Assembly: GCF_011386835.1 (NCBI RefSeq)
Contig: NC_088798.1
Coordinates: 2,914,001 to 2,978,000, forward strand
Origin: Chrysemys picta bellii
Taxonomy: Eukaryota; Chordata; Testudines; Emydidae
Length of the DNA stretch: 64,000 nt
Reading direction: 5' to 3'
The translations under genes were made by a program, and so were the position numbers. The notes beneath the pieces were generated by a model. That model worked only from the letters and a program-made list of their open reading frames with translations. It searched no databases and was not told the origin of the DNA. The stretch's first letter is position 1, and each line of letters begins with the position of its first letter. Of this stretch, positions 22,921 to 33,199 are shown in pieces.

Positions 22921-23249
22921 AAAATTGTATTATAAACACACCATATTCATTGGTTCTTTATTTCGTACTTCACAGTTTGTTTGGTTTTTTCTAACTACGG
23001 GTGTGTTTTCTGAGCTTCTGTGTCATTTTTTATCTGTGGTCTTTTATCCATTTATTCCTTTCGGGTTTCTTTCCACTTCCCCCCCCCCCAAGGTCTGTCC
23101 AAAAACTGTGTTTTCTCTGGTGTCTAGGAAACGTTTTTGTTACTGTGACAGAGATTAGGCTGGCAGTACCCTGTGCTGGAGAAGGTTTTTCCATTGCTTT
23201 AGGCCCACCGTCTCCCCAAATGCCCGTGGGGGGTTAGGGCAATGTGGGA
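22921..23249. other. T-rich flank of U1 copy 1
   Basis: AT-rich stretch following the 3' box; resembles the flank of copy 5 only loosely. No gene. Confidence 0.5.
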
Positions 23250-24840
23250 ACGTGTTTCCCTTTACACACTCCTGACTTATGTGTCATCACACACCAACCT
23301 CCCGCCTTTCGTGGAGATGGGTGGTCTACACCAACAGGAGAAGCCTGACTACGCTCTTGACTAGAGCACCTGGTGGTGACAGCCACAGGGGTTTGAAGGG
23401 AGCCAGACTCTCCAAGAGGCCCTCAGCCTGTCTTGTCCTAGTGCTTCCCCCCCTCGCCCCCACAGGGTGGCAGCCAAAAAAAAGCCTGTAGGGCAAAGGC
23501 AGAGTTCCGAAATGGAGAGCTGGGGCAGGCATCCAGCCAGTGGCACCACTGGGTTTCCCCATCGTCTGCCCTCTGCAGGGGCCACCTCCGCTGTAGACCG
23601 CTCGGAGGCCTCCACAGGGTCAGCCTAGGAGCCGTGCATACAAACCGGGGCAAGCTGCAGAGGGCAGGAAGGTCAGACGAGGCCCCATTCAACACTGGGG
23701 GGGAGGGGGGAAGAATGGGTCCATGGACAGCTGAGGGTGCAATCAAGGCACTGGCTGTGGGGGAATCCCTAAGGCCGATGTGTCCAGAGCTCTCTGGCAT
23801 GTGGAGTGGCTGGAAACCCCCTGGGCTTCCCCTGGCCCTCAAACCCAGTGTGTAAGCACCTGCTGCCCCCTTGTGGGGAGAAGGTGCAAGTGCAAGGACC
23901 TCTTGGGGAGCCCCTGCCCAGGGGAAGGCTTGTGGCCCTCAGGCCCTGGGGGGAGGGGAGATGGGGTGTACTGGTCAGGGTAGCGTCCCTGTGCTGGAGG
24001 GGGGCTTGTCCAGTGCTTGCCCTGCCTGGTGCTGGCACCTGCATGTGTCCAGGGCAGCCCAGGGTGTCTCAGCCCAGCTCCTCTGAGAACTGGGCCTGGC
24101 GCACAGGGGTTGCAGCATTTGCTGCACTGGATCCACTAACTGCTTGAGGGGGGGGTAGGGGCCCCTTCCCCCCCCACACACACACACAACTGAGGGGCTG
24201 CCCCAACCCACTCAAGTGCTCAGCTCCACCAGGTAGGCGCGCTCAGTGATGGCACATGCAGCCTGGGCCTCTTGCCTCCCTTCCCGGGCCTGGTGGGACA
24301 TTCATTCTCCCCAGCCTTGGGGCCGGGCTGGGTGTGCCGTGAACACCTCACCCCAGCTCTCGGGGCTGAGCGCCCCAAACTCATTGCATGGCCAGGCCCA
24401 GCACCAGTCCCAGGCTGAGCCAGCCGGTGCCCTTAGCCAGCAGGAAATGACCCTGCGTGTGCCCCCTGCCACCAAAGAGTGGTGGGAAAGGAGCCCTGGC
24501 ATCTCCCCCACCCCACAGATCTCCCAGCTCTGCACAGGGGCCTGGCACCCCCAGCCCCTCACTGAACACACCACAGGCCTGACCCATGTTTCTGGGGTTT
24601 CCAGCTCTGCCCTGTGGGCAATCGCCGAGCGGGGGCCCAGTGTGTGATGAATTTGTGGGGCCTCAGCCGGTCATCACTGATATTTTCATACACCTGCACA
24701 GCTGCTTCCTCGCACAGTTCGTGTCCAATGCCCCCCCGCCCTGGTCCTGTTCACAACGTGGCCTGCGTCTGATGCCAGCCTCCCCATCCTCCCACCTGGT
24801 GAGCTGCTCGCTTTTGCTCCATGCAGGATTCTGGAACTAG
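23250..24840 (+). repeat. Class I downstream flank (copy next to U1-1)
   Basis: Matches 40,030-40,960 in the same orientation: GAAGCCTGACTA, CAAGAGGCCCTCAG, GGTGTGCCGTGAACACCTC and many others. Interior segments 23,560-24,190 are missing from the second copy. No gene seen. Confidence 0.88.
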
Positions 24841-26181
24841 GCAGAGGGCTAGAACCCAGCCCAGCTGCTCTGCTCTAACCACAGGGCCCCACACCCCTGC
24901 CAAAGCCGGGGCTAGCACTCCCTGCTCTAACCACAGGGCCCCCACATGCTCCCAGAGCTTGTTAGAACCCAGGTGTGTCCTCATGCCTCGTCTGCTAGGC
25001 CCCCCCCATCTAAAAGAGACCAGCCCCTCACTATTTGGTCCGGCCCCGCGGGCGACACCAGGCACCAGCCTTGTTATGTGTTTTTAAACAAGCCCCTTTG
25101 CATTTGCTGCCCCACAATGAGCTCCCCATAAACATCCCAGAGCGCTACCATGATGGCCCCTTTGGGCGCCACTCCAGGCACGACACTCCGCCGACCCCAT
25201 GTTCCCGGGGGCTGTGCATGTGCTGTTAGTGTAAGCTGCCCGGGTGCAGGGCAACGGTGGGACCGAATGGGCCCATGCCCCTGCCCCCCCAAGTTCATTT
25301 GGCTGGGCCCCGGCTCCCCCAGCACTTTGCAAAGCTGCCGGCGGCTTTGGCGCTAGCGAATGGGCGCTGTTGTCAGTAGCTACCGGTGTGGTGCTCTGCT
25401 CTTGTTCCATGATGAGAACAGTCGGCTGCGTGCGTGTTCCCTCTATGTGCAGCCCCGGCTCTGCACAGATCGCTGACACAGCAAACCCCGAGAGAACCCC
25501 CGAAGACACAGACTCTAGTAAGGTACGAAGGAACCCGAGCCAGGTTTGTTATCAAACAAAGCGCAGTAATAGTTTCCTATAGACTCTACAGGACATGCTA
25601 CGTATATGTGCCCCCTTGACCGGCTCAGTCACTGGCGGGACTTTCCACTGCCCCCTAGGCCAGACAAAGATGCGCACTCCGGGACCTACTTTGATACAGT
25701 TACAGGACAGATTACTCATCCCTACTGACGTATTAGGTTCAGCCCCTTGGCTCATTAGGGTGCTGTCTCCCCTTTGATCATGTTGTTCAAGACAGACAGA
25801 TCTATCCATCATGCTGTCCTGTTTTTAAGATGCACCTGCCTGTTCCTTGTTATGTCTGTGGAGTGTCCAGACGTCATCTTGGCACAAGTTCCTCTTCTCG
25901 CCACTTCTGTGAGTGAGGCCTGTCTCTGGCTCACAGCCCAGCTTTTGCGTAGCAATGCCTGGAAGTACTTTGGTTCAGGCTTCAGGCCTCTGACACAAGA
26001 GTTTATATTTCAGGGCCTCATCTTACTACAGGTGCCATGTCAATGCAAAGCCGGCCAAGTCCTTTGGACCGAGCGCTGGGTGGGGGCGGGCCCGGCTCGG
26101 CAGCACGTGGCAGGTGCCAGACCGAGCTGCGTGCCAGACGGCGGGTCCATGGGGCTCCTTTCTGTACCGTACAGCTTGGCT
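24841..26181. other. Unassigned, possible decayed interspersed repeat
   Basis: 25,050-26,160 is more AT-rich than its neighbours (ATCAAACAAAGCGCAGTAAT, GATACAGTTACAGGACAG) and reads like an old LTR or DNA element, but I find no ends or coding frame. No gene. Confidence 0.35.
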
Positions 26182-26800
26182 TAGAATCATAGAATATCAG
26201 GGTTGGAAGGGACCTCAGGAGGTCATCTAGTCCAACCCCCTGCTCAAAGTAGGACCACCTCCCTAGGTAACCCATTCCAGTGCTTCACCACCCTCCTAGT
26301 GAAAAAGGTTTTCCTAATATCCAACCTAAACCTCCCCCACCGCAACGTGAGACCATTACTCCTTGTTCTGTCATCTGCCACCACTGAGAACAGTCTAGAT
26401 CCATCCTCTTTGGAACCCCCTTTCAGGTAGTTGAAAGCAGCTATCAAATCCCCCCTCAGTCTTCTTGTCTGCAGACTAAACAATCATGTGCTCCAGCCCC
26501 CTAATCATTTTTGTGGCCCTCTGCTGGACTCTTTCCAATTTTTCCACATCCTTCTTGTAGTGTGAGGCCCAAAACTGGACACAGTACTCCAGATAAGGCC
26601 TCACCAATGTCGAATAAGTGCTTCAGAATTGATTCTTTGAGAACCTGCTCCATGATTTTTCCAGGGCCTGAGGTGAGGTTGACTGGCCTGTAGTTCCCCA
26701 GATCCTCCTTCTTCCCATTTTTAAAGATAGGCACTACATTAGCCTTTTTTCCAGACATCCGGGACCTCCCCTGATCGTCATGAGTTTTCAAAGATAATGA
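26182..26800 (-). mobile_element. CR1 LINE fragment, minus, internally deleted
   Basis: Minus strand: reverse transcriptase motif [20 protein letters not shown] near 26,700, then a jump to the 3' end with [16 protein letters not shown], and finally the tail read on + as TCATAGAATATCAGGG. Most of the RT domain between is missing. Confidence 0.93.
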
Positions 26801-27180
26801 GGCACTGCATTGGTTAGTTGGGCGCTGACCGTTCTTTGGACCCACAGCATCTGGCTGGCATCTCCTCCTGTGCCACTCACAGCAGCTCATGCAGTGAGGG
26901 GAGCCCCTGTGGCACGGCAGGGCCTAAGCCACGCTCAGGGGCTAGACAGGCCAGCACTCACACCAGGTGTCTGCCCAGCTTGGCGGCACGTTCAGCACCA
27001 GCTGGCTCGTTAATGGGCACATGCCAACCTAGAGCCAAGCACAGTGCTTTGGGCCTGGCCCAGCTGGGTGGGCTGCGATTCCTCGCCTGCTGAGGGGGGC
27101 TGGTGCCATAAACCCTGCCCGTGCGGGTCACATCACATGCCTTAAAACAGTCCCTGTAGCCCCCAAACACAAACCAGGCA
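26801..27180. repeat. Segment present again, inverted, at 41.5-41.9 kb
   Basis: Runs such as TGCCACTCACAGCAGCTCA and GGGCGCTGACCGTTCTTTGG occur as reverse complements at 41,580-41,860, and the end (GATTCCTCGCCTGCTG) also occurs directly at 40,984. No gene. Confidence 0.88.
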
Positions 27181-27689
27181 GTGCCGAGAGCACCGGGCCC
27201 ACATCCAGGTGTGCACAGGGGTAACTGGTCAGCAGGGCTGGGGCAGGATTAGGCCCAACGGGCAGGGCCAGGGCAGGATTGGGCCCTTGATTTTCCCCTG
27301 AACAGGCCCCCTGGAGCTGAGCGATCAGCACCTGAATGATGCAGACCTGCACCCCACCCCACCATTGGCCACGGGGTTCCCCGGCCCTGCCCCTGTGGGA
27401 CCTGCCCCCTGACCCAGCCAGGTTAGACCCAGACCTGAGAAGCTGTGACTAGACCTGACACAAGCTCATGGCTCTGTGCCCCACGCACAGGAGCCTACTT
27501 GCTGCAACACACCTGGAGCCAGGTGTGGGGCTGGGCGGGGGACTCCTCGGCTTTGTGAGCAAGTTATTCCAGCTGCTGAGTGAAAGCTGGGGCCCTGTGT
27601 GCACCCCCCAGCTCTGCCCACGCCCCCCACTCCCAGCCCCAGCCTACAGCACCCCGTGCTGTTCTGCTGCCTGACTTTGGCTGGCATTA
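27181..27689. other. Left edge of U1 block 2, no gene
   Basis: From about 27,465 (CATGGCTCTGTGCCCC) the sequence follows the block order seen again at 35,056 and 37,925. No exon. Confidence 0.6.
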
Positions 27690-27935
27690 CCAGTGCCCCT
27701 CACCCCGACCCGCAGCCCCCTGCTAGCCCAGCCCTGCCCCCCCCCCAGCTCTGCCGGTGCCCCTCACTCCTGACCCGAAGCCCCCTGCTAGCCCAGCCCT
27801 GGGCTCCCCCAGCTCTGCCGGTGCCCCTCACTCCTGACCCGCAGCCCCTGCTAGCCCAGCCCTAGGCTCCCCCAGCTCTGCCAGTGCCCCTCACCCCGAC
27901 CCGCAGTCCCCTGCTAGCCCAGCCCTAACTCCTGA
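27690..27935 (+). repeat. Dispersed minisatellite, locus 5
   Basis: Three to four units of the 60-68 bp family. Confidence 0.9.
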
Positions 27936-29335
27936 CCTGCAGCCCCTCCCGTTCTCATTACTGCCCTGTTTTTCTCATGTGCCTGAGTGGGGCTCTGGAT
28001 GGGTCCCCCCCCCCGCCTCCAAGCCTGGGGTTGGCACTGGGTGTTGCCCATCCTCAGTGCCCCTCCCCCACCCCCCGCTGAGTCCTTTGTTCCCAGTGAC
28101 TCTGGAGTCCAAAGGCCGCGAGGAGTGTGGGGCAGGGCCCCTGTTCATGCCCACTGACCAGCCTGGCTGGGGGGAGAGGGGCAGAGGTAATTCCAGCAGC
28201 TGCCTCCTTATCCCTCTGGCAGGGGCGGGGGGGGGGTGGGGGGTGAAATGCGCGTCAGTCCGTTTATGGCACCATAGAAACCGGGCTGGGGCTGGGGCTA
28301 GCGTGAGGCAGAGCTGGGCGGGGTGGGGGAAACCTGCTGCCTCCGGCACCTGCCCCGAACCCCATGCCCGGTTCTGGCTCCCAGTGGGATGATGCCTGGG
28401 ACAAAAGGGGAGCTCGCCCCACCCCGCCCCAACCCCCCACCAGCCGGGATTCCTTGGGTGCAGGGAGGAGCCAGCCGCTGCTCTGCCAGGATTAGCCAGG
28501 CCTGGCACGGCGGAGGAGCCGGCTGCTGCTCGGAGCCCCTGCCCTCGCTCGTGCCCCTGGAGCCAGCTCAGGCCTGGGGGGCCTGTCCCCACACACAGGC
28601 TGGGGGTGCAGGGAGCTGGGGGAGCCGAGTTGGAGAGTGACCCTCTCCCTAGTGCGGTGGCTCAGACACAGCCTGTCTTCTGCCTTGGCCAACCTCATGG
28701 GGGGGGAGGAGTGAGTGATGGGTGCTGCCCCTGGACCCCTGTGGGGGATTCAAACCTGTGCCCCCCGCCCGCAGCAGCTGTAACCCCTTGGGTGCCAGGC
28801 CCGCCCAGGCTGCAGGGCACGTTCCTGTGGGGCGGGGTCCGGGTCACGCCCCCAGCTGACCCCCAAATGCTGTTGGCTGGTGAGGAGCTGCCCCCACCCC
28901 ATGACTGTGCCAGAGTGGGGCAGGGGTCCCCGGCCGCGCTGAGCTGTCCCCGCCGCCCTGGCTCGATGGGCACCACCCCGACCCCCCCTCGGGTTAGCCC
29001 CCGTAGCGCTGACGAGCCGCTGCCCGCCAGGGAAGAGAGCCGAGCCTGGGCAGGCAGGGGGAGGGGCCGATCGGAGGGGCGGAGCCGCGTGAGCACGTAT
29101 GCAGATATGTATGGGAGCATAGCATTGTGGGAGCGGAGGCAGACTGCCCAGCAGGGCCCGAATTTGGCACACGGGGCTCGGCGTGGAGAAGGAAGGGCCC
29201 TCGGGACAGGTCGAGGCAAGTTATGGCAGTATGGGCCGGTGTGGGCGAGACCGGCGGTCGGGGCGCGGCGGTCCGCCCAGTGGGTTAAAAGTAGGAGGCG
29301 AGCGAGGGCGGACGGCGGCTGGGCGTACGGAACTC
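27936..29335 (+). repeat. U1 block 2: duplicated upstream region
   Basis: Near-identical to 21,211-22,734 but without the MITE. No gene. Confidence 0.9.
29099..29295 (+). promoter_or_regulatory. U1 copy 2 promoter
   Basis: Octamer-like ATGCAGAT at 29,099-29,106 with GCATTGTGGGAG after it, and PSE CCCAGTGGGTTAAAAGTAGG at 29,276-29,295 (-60 to -41). The PSE start differs from the CACCGCG of copies 1 and 4. Confidence 0.82.
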
Positions 29336-29499
29336 ATACTTACCTGGCAGGGGAGATACCATGATCACGAAGGTGGTTTTCCCAGAGTGAGGCTCATCCA
29401 TTGCACTGCGGGTGTGCTGACCCCTGCGATTTCCCCAAATGCGGGAAACTCGACTGCATAATTTGTGGTAGTGGGGGACTGCGTTCGCGCTCTCCCCTG
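29336..29499 (+). ncRNA. RNU1: U1 small nuclear RNA, copy 2 (variant)
   Basis: Full 164-nt U1 with all parts. It differs from copies 1, 4 and 5 at one base, G51A, in the lower helix of stem-loop II, where it would weaken a G-C pair. The splice-site-pairing end, the U1A loop and the Sm site are intact. It could be expressed or an early decay product. Its downstream flank is class II, the PTCH2-derived type. Confidence 0.95.
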
Positions 29500-29505
29500 G
29501 CGATT

Positions 29506-29520
29506 GGTGAAAAATAGACA
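29506..29520 (+). terminator. 3' box of U1 copy 2
   Basis: GGTGAAAAATAGACA, 7 nt after the RNA end; weaker than the GGTTAAAG form of copies 1 and 5. Confidence 0.75.
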
Positions 29521-29639
29521 AATGAACCTTTTCTTGGCTTGTTTGCACTATACTGTGTGTTGAGTATTTCCTTGTTTGTTCACATGCTTTCTCGTTACAT
29601 TTCGTGGGCTTATTTGCTGTTATTGCTGTGGGGGATATT

Positions 29640-30598
29640 ACTGCTTCAGTTTCCAGAGTATAGAAAAGATATGTGGTTCGTGTCCTGAAGGGGAAACTAC
29701 GGGGGGGAGTACAAACCGAGACCCTGGGCCGGGGGTGTCAAACTAGCTCCTGGGAGTTTCCGCGGCCATCCCGTTCACACACATCTTGCATAGATACCTC
29801 GACGCACTGCTTCACCAAAAAGGCCCGTTACCTGGGGCAGCAGCCCCTGCCAACCCAGCCCAGCCTAGCCCTGCCTGGTCCTCTTCTGCTGCGGGGTCAG
29901 GGCAGATCTCTGTCCCAACACAGAGCAATAAGAATAAAATAATAATTATTCATTGGGAAATAGCAGCACAATGCAGGGGTGGCAGCAGTTCCTGCCCCCG
30001 CCCGTGGGCACTGCCCCTGCTGGCAGCACCTGGCGCAGGTCACCAGTCCAACAGCTAGCTCCAGCTCAGTGTTCAGCTGGCGTCCACGCAAGGGTGCCAG
30101 CGCTCACAGCTGAGAAATGCTATGGAGCCCCACGAAGGTATGTGTGTGAGGGGGGTGGGAGACCTCCTGCCATTCTGTGTCTCCCCTCCTTTCTCCCTCT
30201 AGTTCTGGGGGTTGAGCCCTACAACCCCCAGGATCATGCCTTCCACCATACAACTCTGGTGAAACTGGCATATTTTATCTCCTTTTCCTTCTAGCGCTCA
30301 CAGCGTCTCTTCTCCGCTCTGCCCGCTTCCTGGGCACGGGAGCTGGATCCGGACGCACGGCAGGCGTCAGCTAGGAACCACGGTGCTTCCCGGGGCAACC
30401 TGTGCGGAGACACAAGGCAGCTAGGTTAGCCGGATCCCCCGTGCCCACCAGCTGGGCTACCAGCTCTGCTGGCTTCTCCAAGGCATCTGTCCACAGGGGC
30501 CTCCCACACGCCATGAGCACCTGTGGAGTCAACACGCTCCATGACCCAGATGTGCGTGGGCAGGCTTGCACCCTGCACGTGTCCCAGTCTGACACCCC
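29640..30598 (+). repeat. Class II flank, partial (no PTCH2 exon)
   Basis: Homologous to 44,395-45,180, downstream of PTCH2: ATACCTCGACGCACTGCTTC, AGCAGCACAATGCAGGG, GTTCAGCTGGCGTCCACGCA and so on. It stops before the exon and joins directly to the left part of U1 block 3 at a C run (~30,598). Confidence 0.9.
30111..30292. mobile_element. 182-bp insertion with 12-bp target duplication
   Basis: AGCGCTCACAGC lies at 30,099-30,110 and again at 30,293-30,304, and the insert is absent from the other three class II flanks. The insert is pyrimidine-rich at its right end. I do not recognise it. A 12-bp duplication suggests LINE-type target-primed insertion. Confidence 0.75.
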
Positions 30599-30962
30599 CC
30601 CCCCCCCCCCGCCGCCGGGTTAGCCCCCGTAGCGCTGACGAGCCGGCGGTGGCCAGGGGAGAGAGCCGGGCCTGGGCACGCAGGGGGAGGGGCCGATCGG
30701 AGGGGCGGAGCCGCGTGAGCACGTATGCAGATATGTGTTTGAGCAGAGCATTGTGGGAGCGGAGGTAGGCTGCCCAGCAGGGACAGAATTTGGCACACGG
30801 GGCTCGGCGTGGAGAAGGAAGGGCCCTCGGGACCAGGTCGAGGCTGGTCACGACACTGGGGGCCGGTGTGGGCGAGGCCGGCGGTCGGGGCGCGGCGGTC
30901 CGCCCCGCGGGTTAAAAGTAGGAGGCGAGCGAGGGCGGGCGGCGGCTGGGCGTTAGGAACTC
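30599..30962 (+). repeat. U1 block 3: short upstream region
   Basis: Only about 340 bp of the common upstream region is kept (from GGGTTAGCCCCCGTAGCGC), just enough to include the distal and proximal elements. Confidence 0.88.
30725..30922 (+). promoter_or_regulatory. U1 copy 3 promoter
   Basis: ATGCAGAT at 30,725-30,732 and PSE CCCCGCGGGTTAAAAGTAGG at 30,903-30,922 (-60 to -41). The SPH-like GCATTGTGGGAG is kept. Confidence 0.82.
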
Positions 30963-31126
30963 ATACTTACCTGGCAGGGGAGATACCATGATCACGAAGG
31001 TGGTTTTCCCAGGGTGAGGCTCATCCATTGCACTGCGGGTGTGCTGACCCCTGCGATTTCCCCAAATGCAGGAAACTCGACTGCGTAATTTGTGGTAGTG
31101 GGGGACTGCGTTCGCGCTCTCCCCTG
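30963..31126 (+). ncRNA. RNU1: U1 small nuclear RNA, copy 3 (two-base variant)
   Basis: Full-length U1 with two changes from copies 1, 4 and 5. G108A removes the loop-closing pair of stem-loop III, and A123G lies two bases before the Sm site AATTTGTGG. The 5' end and the U1A loop are intact. The changes could reduce assembly; a variant U1 or a beginning pseudogene are both possible. Its flank carries the decayed PTCH2 exon. Confidence 0.93.
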
Positions 31127-31132
31127 GCGATT

Positions 31133-31147
31133 GGTGAAAAATAGACA
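31133..31147 (+). terminator. 3' box of U1 copy 3
   Basis: GGTGAAAAATAGACA, same form as copy 2. Confidence 0.75.
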
Positions 31148-31438
31148 AATAAACCTTTTCTTGGGTTGTTTGCACTAATGTGTTGAGTATTTCCTTATTT
31201 GTTCACATGTATTCTTGTTACGTTTTGTGGGCTTATGTGCTGTTATTGCTGTGCAGCTAATGCTCAAGTGACAGGGGGCGGATATTACTGCTTCAGTTTC
31301 TAGAGCATAGAAAAGATACGTGGTTCGTGTCCGGAAGGGGAAGCTACGGGGGGAGTTCAAACCGAGATCCTGGGCCGGGGGTGTCAAACTAGCCCATGGG
31401 AGTTTCCCCGGCCATCCCGTTTACCCACATCTTGCATA

Positions 31439-31770
31439 AAGAAGAACAGGAGGACTTGTGGCACCTTAGAGACTAACAAATTTATTAGAGCATAAGCTTT
31501 CGTGGACTACAGCCCACTTCTTCGGAAGTGGGTGCCAGTGCTCGCAGCGTTTCTTCTCCGCTCTGTCCACTCCCTGGGCACGGGAGCTGGATGTGGACGC
31601 ACGGCAGGCGTCAGCTAGGAACCATGGCGCTTCCCGGGGCAACCGAAGAAGTGGGCTGTAGTCCACGAAAGTTTATGCTCTAATAAATTTGTTAGTCTCT
31701 AAGGTGCCACAAGTCCTCCTGTTCTTCTTTTTGCGGATACAGACTAACACGGCTGCTACTCTGAAACCTG
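31439..31770. mobile_element. Inverted pair of SINE-like arms around copied local DNA
   Basis: Left arm 31,438-31,525 and right arm 31,643-31,730 are reverse complements over 88 bp with one mismatch (AACAGGAGGACTTGTGGCAC, ACTAACAAATTTATTAGAGC). The right arm continues with the usual end ACAGACTAACACGGCTGC. The 117-bp loop copies class II flank sequence found ~550 bp downstream. ACATCTTGCATA flanks the whole (31,427-31,438 and 31,771-31,782), a 12-bp target duplication. Confidence 0.9.
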
Positions 31771-32719
31771 ACATCTTGCATAGATACCTCCACGCAGCGC
31801 TTCACCAAAAAGGCCCGTTCCCTGGGGCAGCAGCCCCTGCCAGCCCAGCCCAGCCCTGCCCGGTCGTCTTCTGCTGCGGGGTCAGGGCAGATCTCTGTCC
31901 CAACACAGAGCAATAAGAATAAAATAATAATAATTATTCATTGGGAAATAGCAGCACAATGCAGGGGTGGCAGCAGTTCCTGCCCCCGCCCGTGGGCACT
32001 GCCCCTGCTGGCAGCACCTGGCGCAGGTCACCAGTCCAACAGCTAGCTCCAGCTCAGTGTTCAGCTGGCGTCCACGCAAGGGTGCCAGTGCTCGCAGCGT
32101 TTCTTCTCCGCTCTGCCCGCTCCCTGGGCACGGGAGCTGGATGTGGACGCACGGCAGGCGTCAGCTAGGAACCATGACTCTTCCCGGGGCAACCTGTGCG
32201 GAGACACAAGGCAGCCAGGTTAGCCGAATCCCCCGTGCCCACCGGCTGGGCTACCAGCTCTGCTGGCTTCTCCAAGGCATCTGTCCACAGGGGCCTCCCA
32301 CACGCCATGAGCACCCGTGGAGTCAACACGCTCCATGACCCAGATGTGCGTGGGCAGGCGTGCACCCTGCCCGTGTCCCTGTCTGTGGGCACGAGCGTGC
32401 AAGCCCACTAGGTATGTACAGATGTGCACTGTGTTTGTGTGTGTGTGCACCCTGTGTGTGTGGTGGCATGCATGCACCCTGCACATCTCCCTGTCTGCGG
32501 GCAGGAGTGTGCGGACGCGCACCATCTGTGTGTGCGTGTTCGGGGTGCATACACAGCCGCTGCTTTGGCATCAGCGCCAGGGCTGCCAACGCACAGGGAG
32601 TGTACCCCCAGGGGCAGTGCTGGCCCCAAGATCACCCCCAGGGGCGGACGGGTGCTGGCACTGCCTGGCAGGGGTGGGGCGAGGGAGCCCCTGGCACAGG
32701 GCTCAGTCCCCAGGCTCAC

Positions 32720-33162
32720 CTAGGGCCTCGCGGAGCCATCTGCCCGTCCCGGGTCGTGGAGCACGAGGGTCTTGGACGTGGCCGAGCCGGGGCCCTGCAG
32801 GCAGGCGGGCCGGGCTCCTCTGGGCAGTCGGACTCGCTGTTCTCGTAGCTGTCATGGGTGTAACCCTGCAAGGGGCCCGGCAGGGGAGGGTGCAGGGCTA
32901 GCGTCACGGAGGCCGTGGCCGTCACCGTGGTGTAGCGGCCGCTGTAGGTGGGGAGGGCAGTCTGCAGGGGCTAGGGAGCTCGGTGTGGGGCAGTCCTGGC
33001 GCCGGGGGGGCCGGGCTGGGGCAATCTGTGCTGGGGCAAGTCCCGGAGATCCGGGCCGACTGATGGGAGGGAGTCACCGGCAGCCAGGGACTGGGTCTGG
33101 TTGGTGCTCGGTGGCTCCTTCTTCCCTGGCGGCTCCTGGTTCTCCTGGTAGGTTTTCACCAC
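32720..33162 (-). pseudogene. Duplicated last exon of PTCH2, decayed
   Basis: A 443-bp relative of the last PTCH2 exon (45,880-46,323), same strand, about 13 kb downstream of it. The acceptor is kept (CTGCACAG before GTGGTGAAAACC), and the start QVVKTYQENQEPPGKKEPP is intact. The frame then breaks: the codon equal to CGG in the source is TAG at 32,971-32,973, and a length change near 32,780 shifts the end, so the tail reads RPRPSCSTTRDG. If spliced as an alternative last exon it would give a PTCH2 C tail cut to about 64 residues from this exon. More likely a passive passenger of the U1 amplification. Confidence 0.92.
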
Positions 33163-33199
33163 CTGTGCAGGGCAGAGACTCCCGTGAGTACAGCAGGAG

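Larger units (their letters stand above)
31290..33199 (+). repeat. Class II flank, long copy
   Basis: Matches 44,395-46,350 in the same orientation, including the last PTCH2 exon, its acceptor and some intron, and stops at CAGCAGG (33,199). It is interrupted by a SINE-type insertion (31,439-31,770). It lacks the MITE of the source at 45,336, so either that MITE came later or it was lost here. Confidence 0.92.
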
